A DNA stretch of 56,126 bases from JAVBLV01 sp031553195 (lineage in GTDB: Bacteria; Bacteroidota; Bacteroidia; Bacteroidales; P3), in assembly GCA_031553195.1 (NCBI GenBank), contig JAVBLV010000089.1, forward strand, positions 1-56,126. Reading direction: 5' to 3'. Positions 28,134 through 37,413 of the stretch are shown one piece after another. Positions within the stretch are counted from its first letter, which is position 1. Every line of letters begins with the position of its first letter. The notes beneath the pieces were generated by a model. It did no database searches and was not told where the DNA came from. It worked only from the letters and a program-made list of their open reading frames with translations. The position numbers were made by a program, and so were the translations under genes.

Positions 28134-28168
28134 GGCAATATCCTTTTTGGTTAGTTTCTGCAAAGTTA
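28120..28168 (-). repeat. 49-bp direct repeat, leader copy 1
   Basis: Identical over 49 bases to 28643-28691. It contains the -7 box TAACTTTG, the leader and the first five codons (MTTVT) of each small protein. The -33 region outside this copy is poor, so this copy may be weakly expressed. Confidence 0.85.
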
Positions 28169-28171
28169 TGT

Positions 28172-28447
28172 TTATTTAAATAAATCGGCATGGGTTCCGG
28201 TACCGTATAATTTTATAATTTTATTCTTTTCGTCAATAGTGTATATAAGAAGCCAGTCGGGCTTAACGTGGCATTCCCAAAAACCTGCATACGTTCCGCT
28301 CAAGATATGCGGTTTGTTTTTAGCGGGCAATGTTCCGTTTTGGGCAAGCAATCGTAAAACATCATTAAGCAAGCCAATATCATACCTGCGCTTCACTATA
28401 ACTTTGTAATTCTTTTTAAAAGAGCCTGTATATTCGAATGTAAACAT
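28172..28447 (-). CDS. yafQ: YafQ-family type II toxin (mRNA endonuclease)
   Basis: 91 residues, the normal size. YafQ cuts translated mRNA on the ribosome. All residues known to matter in E. coli YafQ have counterparts: H47 (KPHILSG), H60, D64 and W65 in HVKPDW, and H86 and F90 in GTHADLF. The start is two bases after the antitoxin stop, a standard TA arrangement. It appears intact. Confidence 0.88.
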   Translation of the reverse strand: MFTFEYTGSFKKNYKVIVKRRYDIGLLNDVLRLLAQNGTLPAKNKPHILSGTYAGFWECHVKPDWLLIYTIDEKNKIIKLYGTGTHADLFK

Positions 28448-28449
28448 AG

Positions 28450-28656
28450 TTACGAGTTTAGACTTTTCATTAATTCATCTACAGTCTTACACTTAACAGT
28501 TTTCCCTTCCCTAAACTCTTTAATAGACCTGTCGATAGAATTCATCTTCTTTTTTCCTTCCGAAATTGTCGCTTTAATACCCAATTGTTTCATAAGGAAA
28601 AGCAAAGTCTCTATAGCTTTGGTTTTCTTTTCAAATTCAAACGTTACGGTTGTCAT
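28450..28656 (-). CDS. Antitoxin partner of YafQ
   Basis: 68 residues from the ATG at 28656. The longer TTG reading overlaps the -7 promoter box and cannot be right. An N-terminal strand-helix-strand (MTTVTFEFEKKTKAIETL to IKATISE) is a possible DNA-binding or dimerisation part. A basic C-terminus (FREGKTVKCKTVDELMKSL) would wrap the toxin. Not clearly DinJ-like in sequence; the call rests on position before yafQ and size. Confidence 0.7.
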   Translation of the reverse strand: MTTVTFEFEKKTKAIETLLFLMKQLGIKATISEGKKKMNSIDRSIKEFREGKTVKCKTVDELMKSLNS

Positions 28657-28691
28657 GGCAATATCCTTTTTGGTTAGTTTCTGCAAAGTTA
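28643..28691 (-). repeat. 49-bp direct repeat, leader copy 2
   Basis: Identical to 28120-28168. Includes the promoter -7 box and the first five codons of the YafQ antitoxin. Confidence 0.85.
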
Positions 28692-28714
28692 CGTAATTTT
28701 TCTACTTTCTAAAA
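28684..28714 (-). promoter_or_regulatory. Promoter of the YafQ module, TTTT-N19-TAACTTTG
   Basis: On the minus strand TTTT (complement of 28711-28714) and TAACTTTG (complement of 28684-28691) are 19 bases apart. The -33 part lies outside the duplicated leader. The leader to the ATG at 28656 is about 20 bases. Autoregulation by the TA complex is expected but no palindrome is obvious. Confidence 0.6.
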
Positions 28715-28911
28715 GCCCATACTAAAAGGAAGAACGCGCAACCGATAATGATTATTTTCCAAATGCTAAGGGATTTTTCTCTGGAGCCCTGATCAGACGC
28801 CTGGCGCAAAATCGGAACCGTATCCCTGATTATAATTGTGTCTGATTTTATAATTACATCCTGAAATACAGTATCGTTAACAAAATCGTTTTCTCTTCCG
28901 ATTTTTAACAT
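28702..28911 (-). CDS. Small protein with C-terminal membrane anchor, unknown
   Basis: 69 residues from the ATG at 28911; a TTG three bases earlier is less likely. A polar N-terminus with repeated VxxDTVxxD-like pattern (DFVNDTVFQD, SDTIIIRDTVPIL) is followed by a hydrophobic span (IWKIIIIGCAFFLLVWAF) and RK. It could be a tail-anchored protein. Family not recognised. It overlaps the region of the YafQ promoter -33 box. Confidence 0.5.
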   Translation of the reverse strand: MLKIGRENDFVNDTVFQDVIIKSDTIIIRDTVPILRQASDQGSREKSLSIWKIIIIGCAFFLLVWAFRK

Positions 28912-28968
28912 CAAAGACCGGCTACCATAGCAACCGACCTTTATTTTAATATAGTTCCCCTACCCTAT

Positions 28969-30723
28969 TTATCTAAATGAGTAAGTTAATCCTAACATTG
29001 TATTAAACTTTTGAGTAGGGTAATTAGTCCATTCATAGTATCTTTGATTGGCGATATTATTCAATAACCAAAAGAAGGTAAGCGACTTACTGTAGTGATA
29101 ATTAACTGCCAGATTCAAATCAATACGTCCTTTCAAGGTTTCTTTTGTAAAAATACCATCGAGATACTGAAATCCAGGGATTTTACTGACAAATTTTGTT
29201 GTTAAATCAACTGTGATTTTGTCGGCTATCAGATATTTTATGCCCATATTAAGGTCAAAGGAGGGATTGTACCAATATTCTGTTTGATGTTCCGGATTGG
29301 CAGAATAGAAATTTCCTCCCAAACCAAGATTCAACTTTTCATGAAGAGAATAAGATAATTGAGCGCCGATTTTCAAAAGATTTACATCATCGTAAATGGC
29401 TTTATATACATTTTGGAGAACGAAAAAAGTATCTAAAATAAACATCGGAGCATTATTCAAACGAGAGTACATAACTTCTAATTGGACATCCAATTGCTTA
29501 ACCGGACTAGATTTAATACCGGCAAAAATATTTAACTTATTATTGGTATATCCTATTTCAACATTATCAAGAATATATGAATTTTGCATACGTAGAGTTT
29601 CAAGCGTGTTTTTTCTTAATTTACCCGAAATGCCTCCGTACAAGGTAAGTTGCTTATCCATAAGATTTAAACTGGCTTTTGCATAGGGATATAGATAGAT
29701 ATTCGTTTCATCTGTGAACGCAAAAGATGCATTGAATCCAACATCAAAATTGAAATCGTATAGCATAAATCGGAAATAGGGATAAAAAGTTAAGGCAGAT
29801 AACGTTTTTATGGTGTCGTTTCCATTCAAATAACTACTATATAAATCCGTCGTAGCAGGGTGTTCCGACGGATTTATTTTCGTTCTGTCCAAATCCCAAA
29901 TCACATTTAGCCCCAATGTTTGTTTTTGCTTATTAAATAGTTCGAATTTCTTATTGGCGTCAAAATTCAATTGAAAATTAAGCTCATTGCTTTTATATCT
30001 GCCTATTACATCTGATAGATTAATGCCAATAGAATGATGCAATTTATTATCATTAGCGTATAAACTTTGGTATAAGGCCTTTATACCAAAACGATTATAG
30101 AACTGAGAATACGTGTCGGAATTAATATCCTCTTTTCCCAATACAGGAGAAATGTTTTCTTCTTTGAAACCATAATAATGATAATAATTATTGGCATAGA
30201 AAACCTCTCCTGAAAGAGCAGATTCTTGCCAGAAATATTTTCCAAATATATTCAAATCTGTATTTGAAAAAGAACTGTTTGCATAATCCTGTAGTGATTG
30301 CCAAGAAGAAAAGTGGTTGAAATACATACCATAAAGCGTATTTCGCGAACGAACGCTGTTGTAATAAAATTCGGCAAGTGGAGTCAGATAAGTTCCTAAA
30401 CCTATTTTTGCATAATTTTTGTATAAACGGGATATCGGTTCTCCCATTATTTTAGCTGGTTTTATGGCGTCCGGAATAAAACTCGTCGGGTAACGTTTGG
30501 ATAAAATGTTGTAATCAAATTTCAGTAAACGGGGAACTGTATCGAAAAGCGTTGGATTTCTATTGATTTTAAACGCATCGGATAGTATAGGTTCATAATC
30601 GCCCAAAACAATCACGCTTTCATTATATCGCATTGTGTCTTTTTTATTCTGGCTGAATACAGAATTAGAGACTAATATAGTTGAACAAATACTTATTAAT
30701 ATAAATTTATGTAAAATCTTCAT
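28969..30723 (-). CDS. Outer-membrane beta-barrel protein, TonB-receptor-like without visible plug
   Basis: 584 residues. A signal peptide (MKILHKFILISI, cut near VFSQ) is followed by a conserved-looking lead-in (NESVIVLGDYEPILSDAFKI), then many alternating amphipathic strands rich in Y, N and F. The chain ends in strands finishing LGLTYSFR with a near-terminal aromatic residue, as in outer-membrane barrels. No plug or TonB box is evident. It starts 65 bases after the stop of the large TPR gene and is probably in its operon, suggesting an envelope complex. Confidence 0.75.
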   Translation of the reverse strand: MKILHKFILISICSTILVSNSVFSQNKKDTMRYNESVIVLGDYEPILSDAFKINRNPTLFDTVPRLLKFDYNILSKRYPTSFIPDAIKPAKIMGEPISRLYKNYAKIGLGTYLTPLAEFYYNSVRSRNTLYGMYFNHFSSWQSLQDYANSSFSNTDLNIFGKYFWQESALSGEVFYANNYYHYYGFKEENISPVLGKEDINSDTYSQFYNRFGIKALYQSLYANDNKLHHSIGINLSDVIGRYKSNELNFQLNFDANKKFELFNKQKQTLGLNVIWDLDRTKINPSEHPATTDLYSSYLNGNDTIKTLSALTFYPYFRFMLYDFNFDVGFNASFAFTDETNIYLYPYAKASLNLMDKQLTLYGGISGKLRKNTLETLRMQNSYILDNVEIGYTNNKLNIFAGIKSSPVKQLDVQLEVMYSRLNNAPMFILDTFFVLQNVYKAIYDDVNLLKIGAQLSYSLHEKLNLGLGGNFYSANPEHQTEYWYNPSFDLNMGIKYLIADKITVDLTTKFVSKIPGFQYLDGIFTKETLKGRIDLNLAVNYHYSKSLTFFWLLNNIANQRYYEWTNYPTQKFNTMLGLTYSFR

Positions 30724-30788
30724 TTTGAATATCTTTTATAATACAAATTAAAAGTTTATATTTTTTGTTTGAACAAGCAGTCAAGACT

Positions 30789-33700
30789 TTAATCCATTTT
30801 AATATCAATGATTTCTACGTCTTCTCGCTTTTTATCGGCCTGCTTTTCCTTTTCCTCCTTTTGTTTTTCTTCTAAAGCATGTATTGCATTTAACCTTTCC
30901 TGCGCTTCATTAACCAGTTCTTTCCCGTCGTAATTATCAATTATACTTTGAAGGGTTTGTTTGGCTTGAAATAAATTTCCTCTGTCTTCATATATTTGAG
31001 CCCACAAAACAAATGATTTGGCCAGCCAATATTCGCTGGTCGGATTTGCTGTAATGGCAATAATTCCTTTTTCAGCATCATTTAAACGTTTTTCGCGATA
31101 AAGCATTTCTGCCAAATGATAATTGGCTTCGCCGGCAAATTCCCCATTTTTCGATTTAATTAACGACCTGAATTTTATCCGGGCATTAATTGTGTCTCCA
31201 ACTATATAATAAGAACGAGCCATAATATGATTGGCCTCGTCAATGGCTTCGTCCGAAATTTTTTCCGATTGAAGAAAATGCTCTGCGGCTTGTACAGTAG
31301 CGTTATAGTCCTGCATAGCATACAAGCTTCTCATTATTCCCTGTTTGGCAATATATTTATTTGTTTTGGCGTCGGCATACTGCTCTAACAATACATAATA
31401 GTCGTGCGCTTTTTTAAATTCCTTAAAGTCAAAAGAAATGGATGCGGCGTTAAGCAGCGACTTTTCAGTGTATTTTGATTTAGGTTGTTCGATCACAGAT
31501 TCGTAATTCGGCAGAGCCAATTCGAATTTTCCTTGCCTGAAATGACAATCTGCCTTATAATAATTTGCATTTAAAGCAAAAAGGCCATCGGGATATTTAT
31601 CCAGGTAATCTTCAAAGCCTTTTATAGCGCCATCGCAGTCGCCCTCTAAATATCTGCCTTCGGCAACATTATATATAAGGGAATCTTTTCCTGCCGTTGA
31701 AACCTGAGCTTGAGGAATGTTTTTTACATAATTAAAATACTCGTCCAAGCGATTTTGAGCAACGTAAATATTTTTTATGGTTCCCAATGCATCGTACGCT
31801 TCGGTAGTGTTTGGATAAGTTTTCGCGACTTTATCCAACGATTTCAAGGCATCTTCGTCATGACCCTGCGTGTATTGTATCATACCCATTTTTAAAGAAA
31901 CTTCTTTTACATAAATACTATTAGGATACTTTTTTACCAACAGGTTGTAATTAGATAACGCTTGCTCGTTATTTTCCAATATTAAGTATGTATTAGCCAT
32001 TTCATAATATGCAGAAGGATTATATGCAGAAGCAGGAAAACGGTTGATGAGCGTATTCAAAAGAGTTATCTTGTTTTCATATTTTCCTAAAGCGCCAACT
32101 GATAAAGCTTTTTGATAAAGAGCGTAATCTACGTCGAACAAATTGAGTTCGATATTTTTATTGTATTCTTCAATTGCAAAATTGAATTTTTTGGTAATGA
32201 AGTATCCGTCTCCAACGCGATTATATGCATCGGCAACTATTTTTGACTTTTTCTCTTTTTCCGCATTAATAAAGCGTTTAAAATAATCTATCGATTTTTC
32301 ATAATTACGCAATTTAAGATAAGAATAGCCCATTGTGTAACAGGCGTTTGAGAAATACGGAGATTGTGTCCCCCCTACAGATATAAAAAATTGTTTAAGG
32401 TTACTTTCAGACTCGTAATAATTTTGTAAACGATAGTAGGCTTCTGCTCTCAGATAATAAGCGGAAGCTGTCAGATTATCGTTAAAATCATTTATAATAA
32501 CTTTATCAAATAAATTAATGGATTCTTCCAATTTATCTTCATTAAAAACCTCTATTCCCCTATTCAGAGCAATTCGTTGGTATGCCTCGTTAACTGCTTT
32601 ACTCTTAGGGGAAATCTTCTCTACCATTTCCAATGCATCTTTATAATTCCTTATCGAAAAATAAAGATTGGCCATTATTTCATGAATTTCATTTTTATGA
32701 GTGGAATTCGGATATTTCGTTTGATATTCTTGGAATGCCTTAAGCGCTTCATTGAAAGGATTATTAGGGATTTCAAACGATAATTTTGCATAATTAAATA
32801 AAGCGTCTTCGGTAATCTTAGAATCAAAATCCAAAGTATACGCCTTTAGAAAAGCCGTCCGCGCCGCTTGTTTGTCTTTTTCTTTTAAATAACAATCGGC
32901 CAAATGATACATTGCATTTTGAGCCAACGAATCATAGGAGGAATTCAGTCTTACGAAATAAGATTTAGCTGCCGAATATTCCTTTAACTGATAATAACAA
33001 TACCCCAAACTATATAGATCCTGATCGGATGGCATGGGATTTTTTTCGATGGAAGGAGCCAAATATTTCAAGGCATTCTGATAATCTGATTTGTAATAAT
33101 AGGCCTCGCCTATCATTCGGGATATTTCTGACTCTCTTTTGGGAGAAGCTTTTTGTAAAGTTCCGGGAGCATATTTCAATAGATCGTCATATTTTCCTAA
33201 TAAAAAGTAAATGTGAGTAATATAAAAAGGAACTATTTCCCCGAAATTTTTATCATCCTTCAATTTCTCAAAATCAATTAAAGCCAATGTATAATCCTTT
33301 TGCAAATACAAAATATGCGCATAATAATAAGTGGCAGGAGAAGCATAGGCAGACGGCGTTTCTTTTACTTGAATAAATAAATCCTTGGCTTTTGTGTAAT
33401 TACTATCCAAAAAATAGCAATATCCGGTCTTGAAGCGATATTCATCCATTAAATTATCGGGAAGGTTTACCTCATTTATTTTTTGAAAAGCAGACAACGA
33501 CTCGCGATATTTTTTTTGTGAATATAAAGAATTGCCCAAATAGAAAAAAGCTAGATTATTCCTTGAATCTTCCGGATACAGGTCGATAAATTTTCGTATT
33601 TTATATTCAGCGTCCCGATTATATAAGAAGGAGGAAGATATTGCGCTATAGTACTGAGCGTCGATATACATATAAGAGTTTTTGTCCGTTATCTCGCCCT

Positions 33701-33878
33701 TCAACTCATCAAAGAGCTTTATGGCCGAACCATATTTTTCCGCATTAAATAACTCCAAAGCTTTTTGATATTTGAAACCAGGATTGGTATATGTGTACGT
33801 TTCCTGGGCGGGACTTTTAAAAAACAAGCATATAAAAAGGCTTGTAAATAATAGCATCCATTTATTTTTATGCATCAT
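30789..33878 (-). CDS. Large periplasmic TPR-repeat protein
   Basis: 1029 residues (or 1028 from the second of two adjacent ATGs, 33875). A signal peptide ends near SPAQ. Tetratricopeptide repeats fill almost the whole chain, with consensus-like units such as FYLGNSLYSQKKYRESLSAF, YSLGYCYYQLKEYSAAKSYF and AYYEMANTYLILENNEQALSNY, perhaps 20 or more. The end is a highly charged coiled coil (EEKQKEEKEKQADKKRED). Likely a long superhelical scaffold in the periplasm. Paired with the downstream barrel protein. Confidence 0.8.
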   Translation of the reverse strand: MMHKNKWMLLFTSLFICLFFKSPAQETYTYTNPGFKYQKALELFNAEKYGSAIKLFDELKGEITDKNSYMYIDAQYYSAISSSFLYNRDAEYKIRKFIDLYPEDSRNNLAFFYLGNSLYSQKKYRESLSAFQKINEVNLPDNLMDEYRFKTGYCYFLDSNYTKAKDLFIQVKETPSAYASPATYYYAHILYLQKDYTLALIDFEKLKDDKNFGEIVPFYITHIYFLLGKYDDLLKYAPGTLQKASPKRESEISRMIGEAYYYKSDYQNALKYLAPSIEKNPMPSDQDLYSLGYCYYQLKEYSAAKSYFVRLNSSYDSLAQNAMYHLADCYLKEKDKQAARTAFLKAYTLDFDSKITEDALFNYAKLSFEIPNNPFNEALKAFQEYQTKYPNSTHKNEIHEIMANLYFSIRNYKDALEMVEKISPKSKAVNEAYQRIALNRGIEVFNEDKLEESINLFDKVIINDFNDNLTASAYYLRAEAYYRLQNYYESESNLKQFFISVGGTQSPYFSNACYTMGYSYLKLRNYEKSIDYFKRFINAEKEKKSKIVADAYNRVGDGYFITKKFNFAIEEYNKNIELNLFDVDYALYQKALSVGALGKYENKITLLNTLINRFPASAYNPSAYYEMANTYLILENNEQALSNYNLLVKKYPNSIYVKEVSLKMGMIQYTQGHDEDALKSLDKVAKTYPNTTEAYDALGTIKNIYVAQNRLDEYFNYVKNIPQAQVSTAGKDSLIYNVAEGRYLEGDCDGAIKGFEDYLDKYPDGLFALNANYYKADCHFRQGKFELALPNYESVIEQPKSKYTEKSLLNAASISFDFKEFKKAHDYYVLLEQYADAKTNKYIAKQGIMRSLYAMQDYNATVQAAEHFLQSEKISDEAIDEANHIMARSYYIVGDTINARIKFRSLIKSKNGEFAGEANYHLAEMLYREKRLNDAEKGIIAITANPTSEYWLAKSFVLWAQIYEDRGNLFQAKQTLQSIIDNYDGKELVNEAQERLNAIHALEEKQKEEKEKQADKKREDVEIIDIKMD

Positions 33879-33952
33879 AACATTCTTATTTTTAATTCTA
33901 CAGGCAATTATAACCGCCTCTTTTCCTTTTAGTTAATACATTTAGTTATTAA

Positions 33953-34110
33953 GTAACCGTTTAAAATTTTTCTATGAAGTATTTTGAATCTAAAAACGCT
34001 CTTTTTTGCCGGAATTTTCACCAAATAGCGCTACTATTTTTGAAAATCCCGTCGGCAAACTCACTGTTTTTATCCCTCAAAATCTTTTCCATTAAAATTT
34101 AAAGAGTTAC
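33953..34110 (-). mobile_element. Palindromic MITE, copy F (subfamily with GTAAC ends)
   Basis: 158 bp. Ends are gtaaccgtttaaa and tttaaagagttac, an inverted repeat different from the GAGGTTG ends of other copies, while the interior matches them closely. Flanking triplets are taa and tga, a possible degenerate TNA duplication. It lies between the divergent TPR and MgtC genes. Confidence 0.75.
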
Positions 34111-34124
34111 TGAAAAAATCATTT

Positions 34125-34215
34125 AATTTTTCAAGAAGAGAATGGAAATGGCTATTTCGCAATAATCTCAATGAAAAAGAACATTCTAATCTCAAAATAC
34201 TTCATGGGAAAATTT
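34125..34215 (+). repeat. Degenerate half of the palindromic MITE
   Basis: tttttcaagaagag, ctatttcgcaa, aaaaagaacatt and ctcaaaatacttcatgggaaaa follow the right half of copy D with substitutions. It starts about 15 bases after copy F and has opposite orientation. Confidence 0.6.
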
Positions 34216-34442
34216 CTAATGCATTCTTGCTATTTTCTTCTTAATCAAAGGATGAAAACAAGAGCATTTTACAAAAGTACATATTCCGTATGGTAATAAT
34301 AACGGCCATTTAAAGAATTTATTCACATCCGTTTGTTCAAAACTTTAGCGGAACAATCGTTCTTAAAGATTTTAAGAATCCATTTCTAAATACCCTATTT
34401 CATTTTTCAAATTCTTACTTAAAATAGTATTTTATTTTTTCC

Positions 34443-34450
34443 TAATTTTG
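34443..34450 (+). promoter_or_regulatory. Possible -7 box for the mgtC-like gene
   Basis: TAATTTTG at about 69 bases before the ATG at 34519. No -33 TTTG at 19 bases. Confidence 0.35.
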
Positions 34451-34518
34451 GCAGATTTAAATTTCTGTATTTTTATTTTATGTGATTGAAATTGTTACAA
34501 TTATATTTTTTTGATAAA

Positions 34519-35232
34519 ATGGAATTGAAAGTATTTTTATTTCGATTGTTTTTAGCCCTTTTCTTAGGAGCCGTTATTGGAATTGAACGTCAAATAAAGC
34601 AACGTAGCGCCGGCTTAGTTACTAATTCTTTGGTTTCCTTAGGAGCGGCCATATATATTCTTGTGGCCATCAAAACTAATAATGGACATGAAGATAATTT
34701 GAGGGTGTTGGGACAAATTGTAACCGGCATTGGTTTTTTAGGGGCAGGCGTTATTATGCGAGATGGTTTTACCATACATGGATTGAATACGGCGGCTACT
34801 ATTTGGTGTTCAGCTTCTATTGGTTCCCTGGCCGGATTCGGCTTATGGCTAGAGGCAATTATTGGCGCTTCTGTTATTGTTCTTTCCCATATATTATTCA
34901 AACCCATTGTCGATTACATTAACAATCGTCCGTATCCGGGTAGAAAAACAGTAAAAAATTTGGGATACCTGATCAAAATAATTACACAAACATCTAATGA
35001 AAATAATGTAAAACATTCCAGTACGGAATTTTTAAGCGAATTGGAGGGTTTACAATTACGAACAATTAAATCGACATATAACGAAACCAAGGAAAAAGTA
35101 GAAATCATGTTAGAAATACTGACTTATGATCCTAATCAATCTTTGATTAATAAATTCATATCCCAGATATCTCAACTGTCTTTTATTGAGGAGGTAAAGA
35201 TTGATACGCTACGAGAAGAAATTATTCAATAA
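34519..35232 (+). CDS. MgtC/SapB-family membrane protein
   Basis: 237 residues from the ATG at 34519; the upstream TTG reading adds 11 unlikely residues. The N-terminal membrane domain carries family motifs: GAVIGIERQIKQRSAGLVTN, LVSLGAAIYI, GVIMRDGFTIHGLNTAATIW. There are four or five membrane spans, then a soluble ACT-like C-terminal domain. MgtC proteins are linked to growth in low magnesium and to control of ATP synthase in Salmonella; the role here is unknown. Confidence 0.88.
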   Translation: MELKVFLFRLFLALFLGAVIGIERQIKQRSAGLVTNSLVSLGAAIYILVAIKTNNGHEDNLRVLGQIVTGIGFLGAGVIMRDGFTIHGLNTAATIWCSASIGSLAGFGLWLEAIIGASVIVLSHILFKPIVDYINNRPYPGRKTVKNLGYLIKIITQTSNENNVKHSSTEFLSELEGLQLRTIKSTYNETKEKVEIMLEILTYDPNQSLINKFISQISQLSFIEEVKIDTLREEIIQ

Positions 35233-35365
35233 ATATTTTCTACTTTCTAGCGAATAAGATATTATATATTGATTTTCATCTATTTATGAATTTTTTGTAA
35301 ATGCTATAACATACAAAACAAACGATCTGAATTTCCATTTTCAATGATACATATGGAAAAATAAC

Positions 35366-35373
35366 TACCTTTG
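35366..35373 (+). promoter_or_regulatory. -7 box for the secreted DUF4412-like gene
   Basis: TACCTTTG, 43 bases before the ATG, followed by gc as is common in this phylum. The -33 position reads aatg, a weak match. Confidence 0.5.
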
Positions 35374-35416
35374 CATACAATGAAATAATCAATAAATACT
35401 AAAAAATAGAGATAAA

Positions 35417-36106
35417 ATGAAAAAATTAATTTTAGGTAGCATATTGGCTGTCGCATTTTGTTTTCCCTTTCATGTTTTTGCTCAAAAAGCCAACAAATTC
35501 AAAGGAACTATTGTTATGCAGGCAGAGGGAAATGGGCGAACATCCGAATCATCTTACAAAGTTTTTGAAGATAAATTATATATTTCAGCAGATCAATATC
35601 AAGAAATTATAGTGAATAGGGATATTGTGTATGGAATTATTAACTTTTCCGAGATTTTTACAGCGTTGCAAGCAGGTGGCGTTGAATTAGAAGGAACAGG
35701 TAAAATGTACATAAAAGATCAATTTATAATTGATAGCGTTTTAAAGAATACCACGGTAGATTACACTTCCGAAACAAAAAAAATAAATGATTTCAATACA
35801 AAAAAAGCCATTGTAAAATTAACAAATGAAGAAGGGGAACGGTATGAAATAGAGGTATGGTATTCAGATGAAATAGGCCCTGAATACAATGCCAGAATAA
35901 TGCCTTACGTTAAAGGTTTTCCTCTTGAAGTTACGGTTAAAGATACTAGTGGGGAAGTTGCGACCAAAGTTACGGTAAAATCCATTGAAAAGGGAAAAGT
36001 AAAAGAAGCGCAGTTTTTACTTCCTTCGGGGTACAAAGAAGTTTCAAGAGAGGAATTGGGCGAAATTATAAGTACTATTCAAGAAGCTGTCGGCAGCGGG
36101 GAATAA
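35417..36106 (+). CDS. Secreted protein, DUF4412-like
   Basis: 229 residues. A signal peptide (MKKLILGSILAVAF, cut near VFAQ) is followed by a beta-rich domain beginning NKFKGTIVMQAEG, with later strands (ARIMPYVKGFPLEVTVKD) resembling the DUF4412 fold of small periplasmic proteins. No catalytic motif is seen. It is a single gene with a strong shared terminator after it. Confidence 0.6.
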   Translation: MKKLILGSILAVAFCFPFHVFAQKANKFKGTIVMQAEGNGRTSESSYKVFEDKLYISADQYQEIIVNRDIVYGIINFSEIFTALQAGGVELEGTGKMYIKDQFIIDSVLKNTTVDYTSETKKINDFNTKKAIVKLTNEEGERYEIEVWYSDEIGPEYNARIMPYVKGFPLEVTVKDTSGEVATKVTVKSIEKGKVKEAQFLLPSGYKEVSREELGEIISTIQEAVGSGE

Positions 36107-36127
36107 TTGAATGCCTTTGATTTTTAA

Positions 36128-36168
36128 CAAAAAGGATGTCTATTGATTTTGTAGACATCCTTTTTTAT
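36128..36168. terminator. Bidirectional terminator
   Basis: caaaaaggatgtcta and tagacatcctttttt pair over 13-14 bases with a T-run on the plus side and an A-run (T-run on the minus strand) on the other. It serves the DUF4412-like gene and the convergent purM. Confidence 0.85.
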
Positions 36169-36191
36169 TTATCATCCGGATGAAGAAAATC

Positions 36192-37361
36192 TCAGAGGTA
36201 TTCAAAAACGCCGAAAGGCGATTTAATCGTAACTTTTTTACCTTTATAAGATTCGCAATACCCAATAATTTGAGCGTCGATATGAAATGATTTTGCTATT
36301 TCGATAATCTGACCGGCAACCTTTTCATTTGTATAGATTTCCATGCGGTGTCCCATATTAAATACTTTATACATTTCTTTCCAGTCGGTTTGCGATTGTT
36401 CTTGTATCATCCTGAACAAAGGAGGAAGCGGAAACAGATTCTCTTTTACAACATGCAAATTTTCTATAAAATGTAATACCTTTGTTTGCGCGCCTCCGCT
36501 GCAATGTACCATTCCATTTATTTCTGCGCGATACTCTTTTAAAACTTCTTTGATTACCGGCGCATAAGTGCGGGTTGGCGAAAGAAGCATTTTACCCACA
36601 TCTACTCCTTGGACTTCTGTAGAATCTGTTAATTTCAGGTTTCCACAATAAGCTACTTCGGTAGGGATCATGGCATCATAGCTTTCCGGATACTTTTTTG
36701 CATACAATTTATGTAATACATCATGCCGGGCAGAAGTTAAACCATTGCTTCCCATTCCTCCATTATACGAATTTTCATAACTGGCTTGTCCAAAAGAACT
36801 GAGACCAATAATCACATTTCCTTCCTGAATACGATGGTTGGAAATTACATCTTCTCTTTTCATACGGGCTACTACTGTTGAATCCACAATAATAGTCCTG
36901 ACCAGATCTCCCACATCGGCTGTTTCGCCGCCAGTAGAATAAATACCTATTCCCAGCGAACGCATTTCCTCCAGAAATTCTTCCGTCGATTGAATAAGCA
37001 TAGAAATAACTTCCCCTGAAATAAGGTTTTTATTTCTTCCTATTGTGGAAGATAGCAAAATGTTATCTGTAATTCCTACGCAAAGCAAATCGTCGATATT
37101 CATTACAATAGCGTCAATGGCAATGCCTTTCCAGACAGAAATATCTCCTGTTTCTTTCCAGTATAAATAAGCCAATGAAGACTTGGTTCCGGCTCCATCT
37201 GCATGCATCGCAATACAGTATTCATTGTCGTTCGTCAGCAGATCCGGAATAATTTTACAAAAAGCTTTAGGATACAAGCCCTTATCTATATTTTCTATCG
37301 CTTTGTGAACATCTTCTTTGGCGGCGGAAACGCCTCTTAGATTGTATTTTAATGAATCCAT
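36192..37361 (-). CDS. purM: Phosphoribosylformylglycinamidine cyclo-ligase (AIR synthase)
   Basis: 389 residues. Closes the imidazole ring in purine synthesis: FGAM plus ATP to AIR. The ATP/substrate loop MHADGAGTKSSLAY (53-66) and STGGETADVGDLVRT match the PurM/SelD/HypE superfamily, and the C-terminal half has NGMVHCSGGAQTKVLHF and VFNMGHRMEIY. The length is larger than E. coli PurM (345), usual for Bacteroidetes. No other pur gene is adjacent. It shares a terminator with the convergent gene. Confidence 0.93.
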   Translation of the reverse strand: MDSLKYNLRGVSAAKEDVHKAIENIDKGLYPKAFCKIIPDLLTNDNEYCIAMHADGAGTKSSLAYLYWKETGDISVWKGIAIDAIVMNIDDLLCVGITDNILLSSTIGRNKNLISGEVISMLIQSTEEFLEEMRSLGIGIYSTGGETADVGDLVRTIIVDSTVVARMKREDVISNHRIQEGNVIIGLSSFGQASYENSYNGGMGSNGLTSARHDVLHKLYAKKYPESYDAMIPTEVAYCGNLKLTDSTEVQGVDVGKMLLSPTRTYAPVIKEVLKEYRAEINGMVHCSGGAQTKVLHFIENLHVVKENLFPLPPLFRMIQEQSQTDWKEMYKVFNMGHRMEIYTNEKVAGQIIEIAKSFHIDAQIIGYCESYKGKKVTIKSPFGVFEYL

Positions 37362-37413
37362 TTTTTTAGTTTGAATACCTTGCTTTTATTTGAGTTATTT
37401 ACCCCTACCTTAT

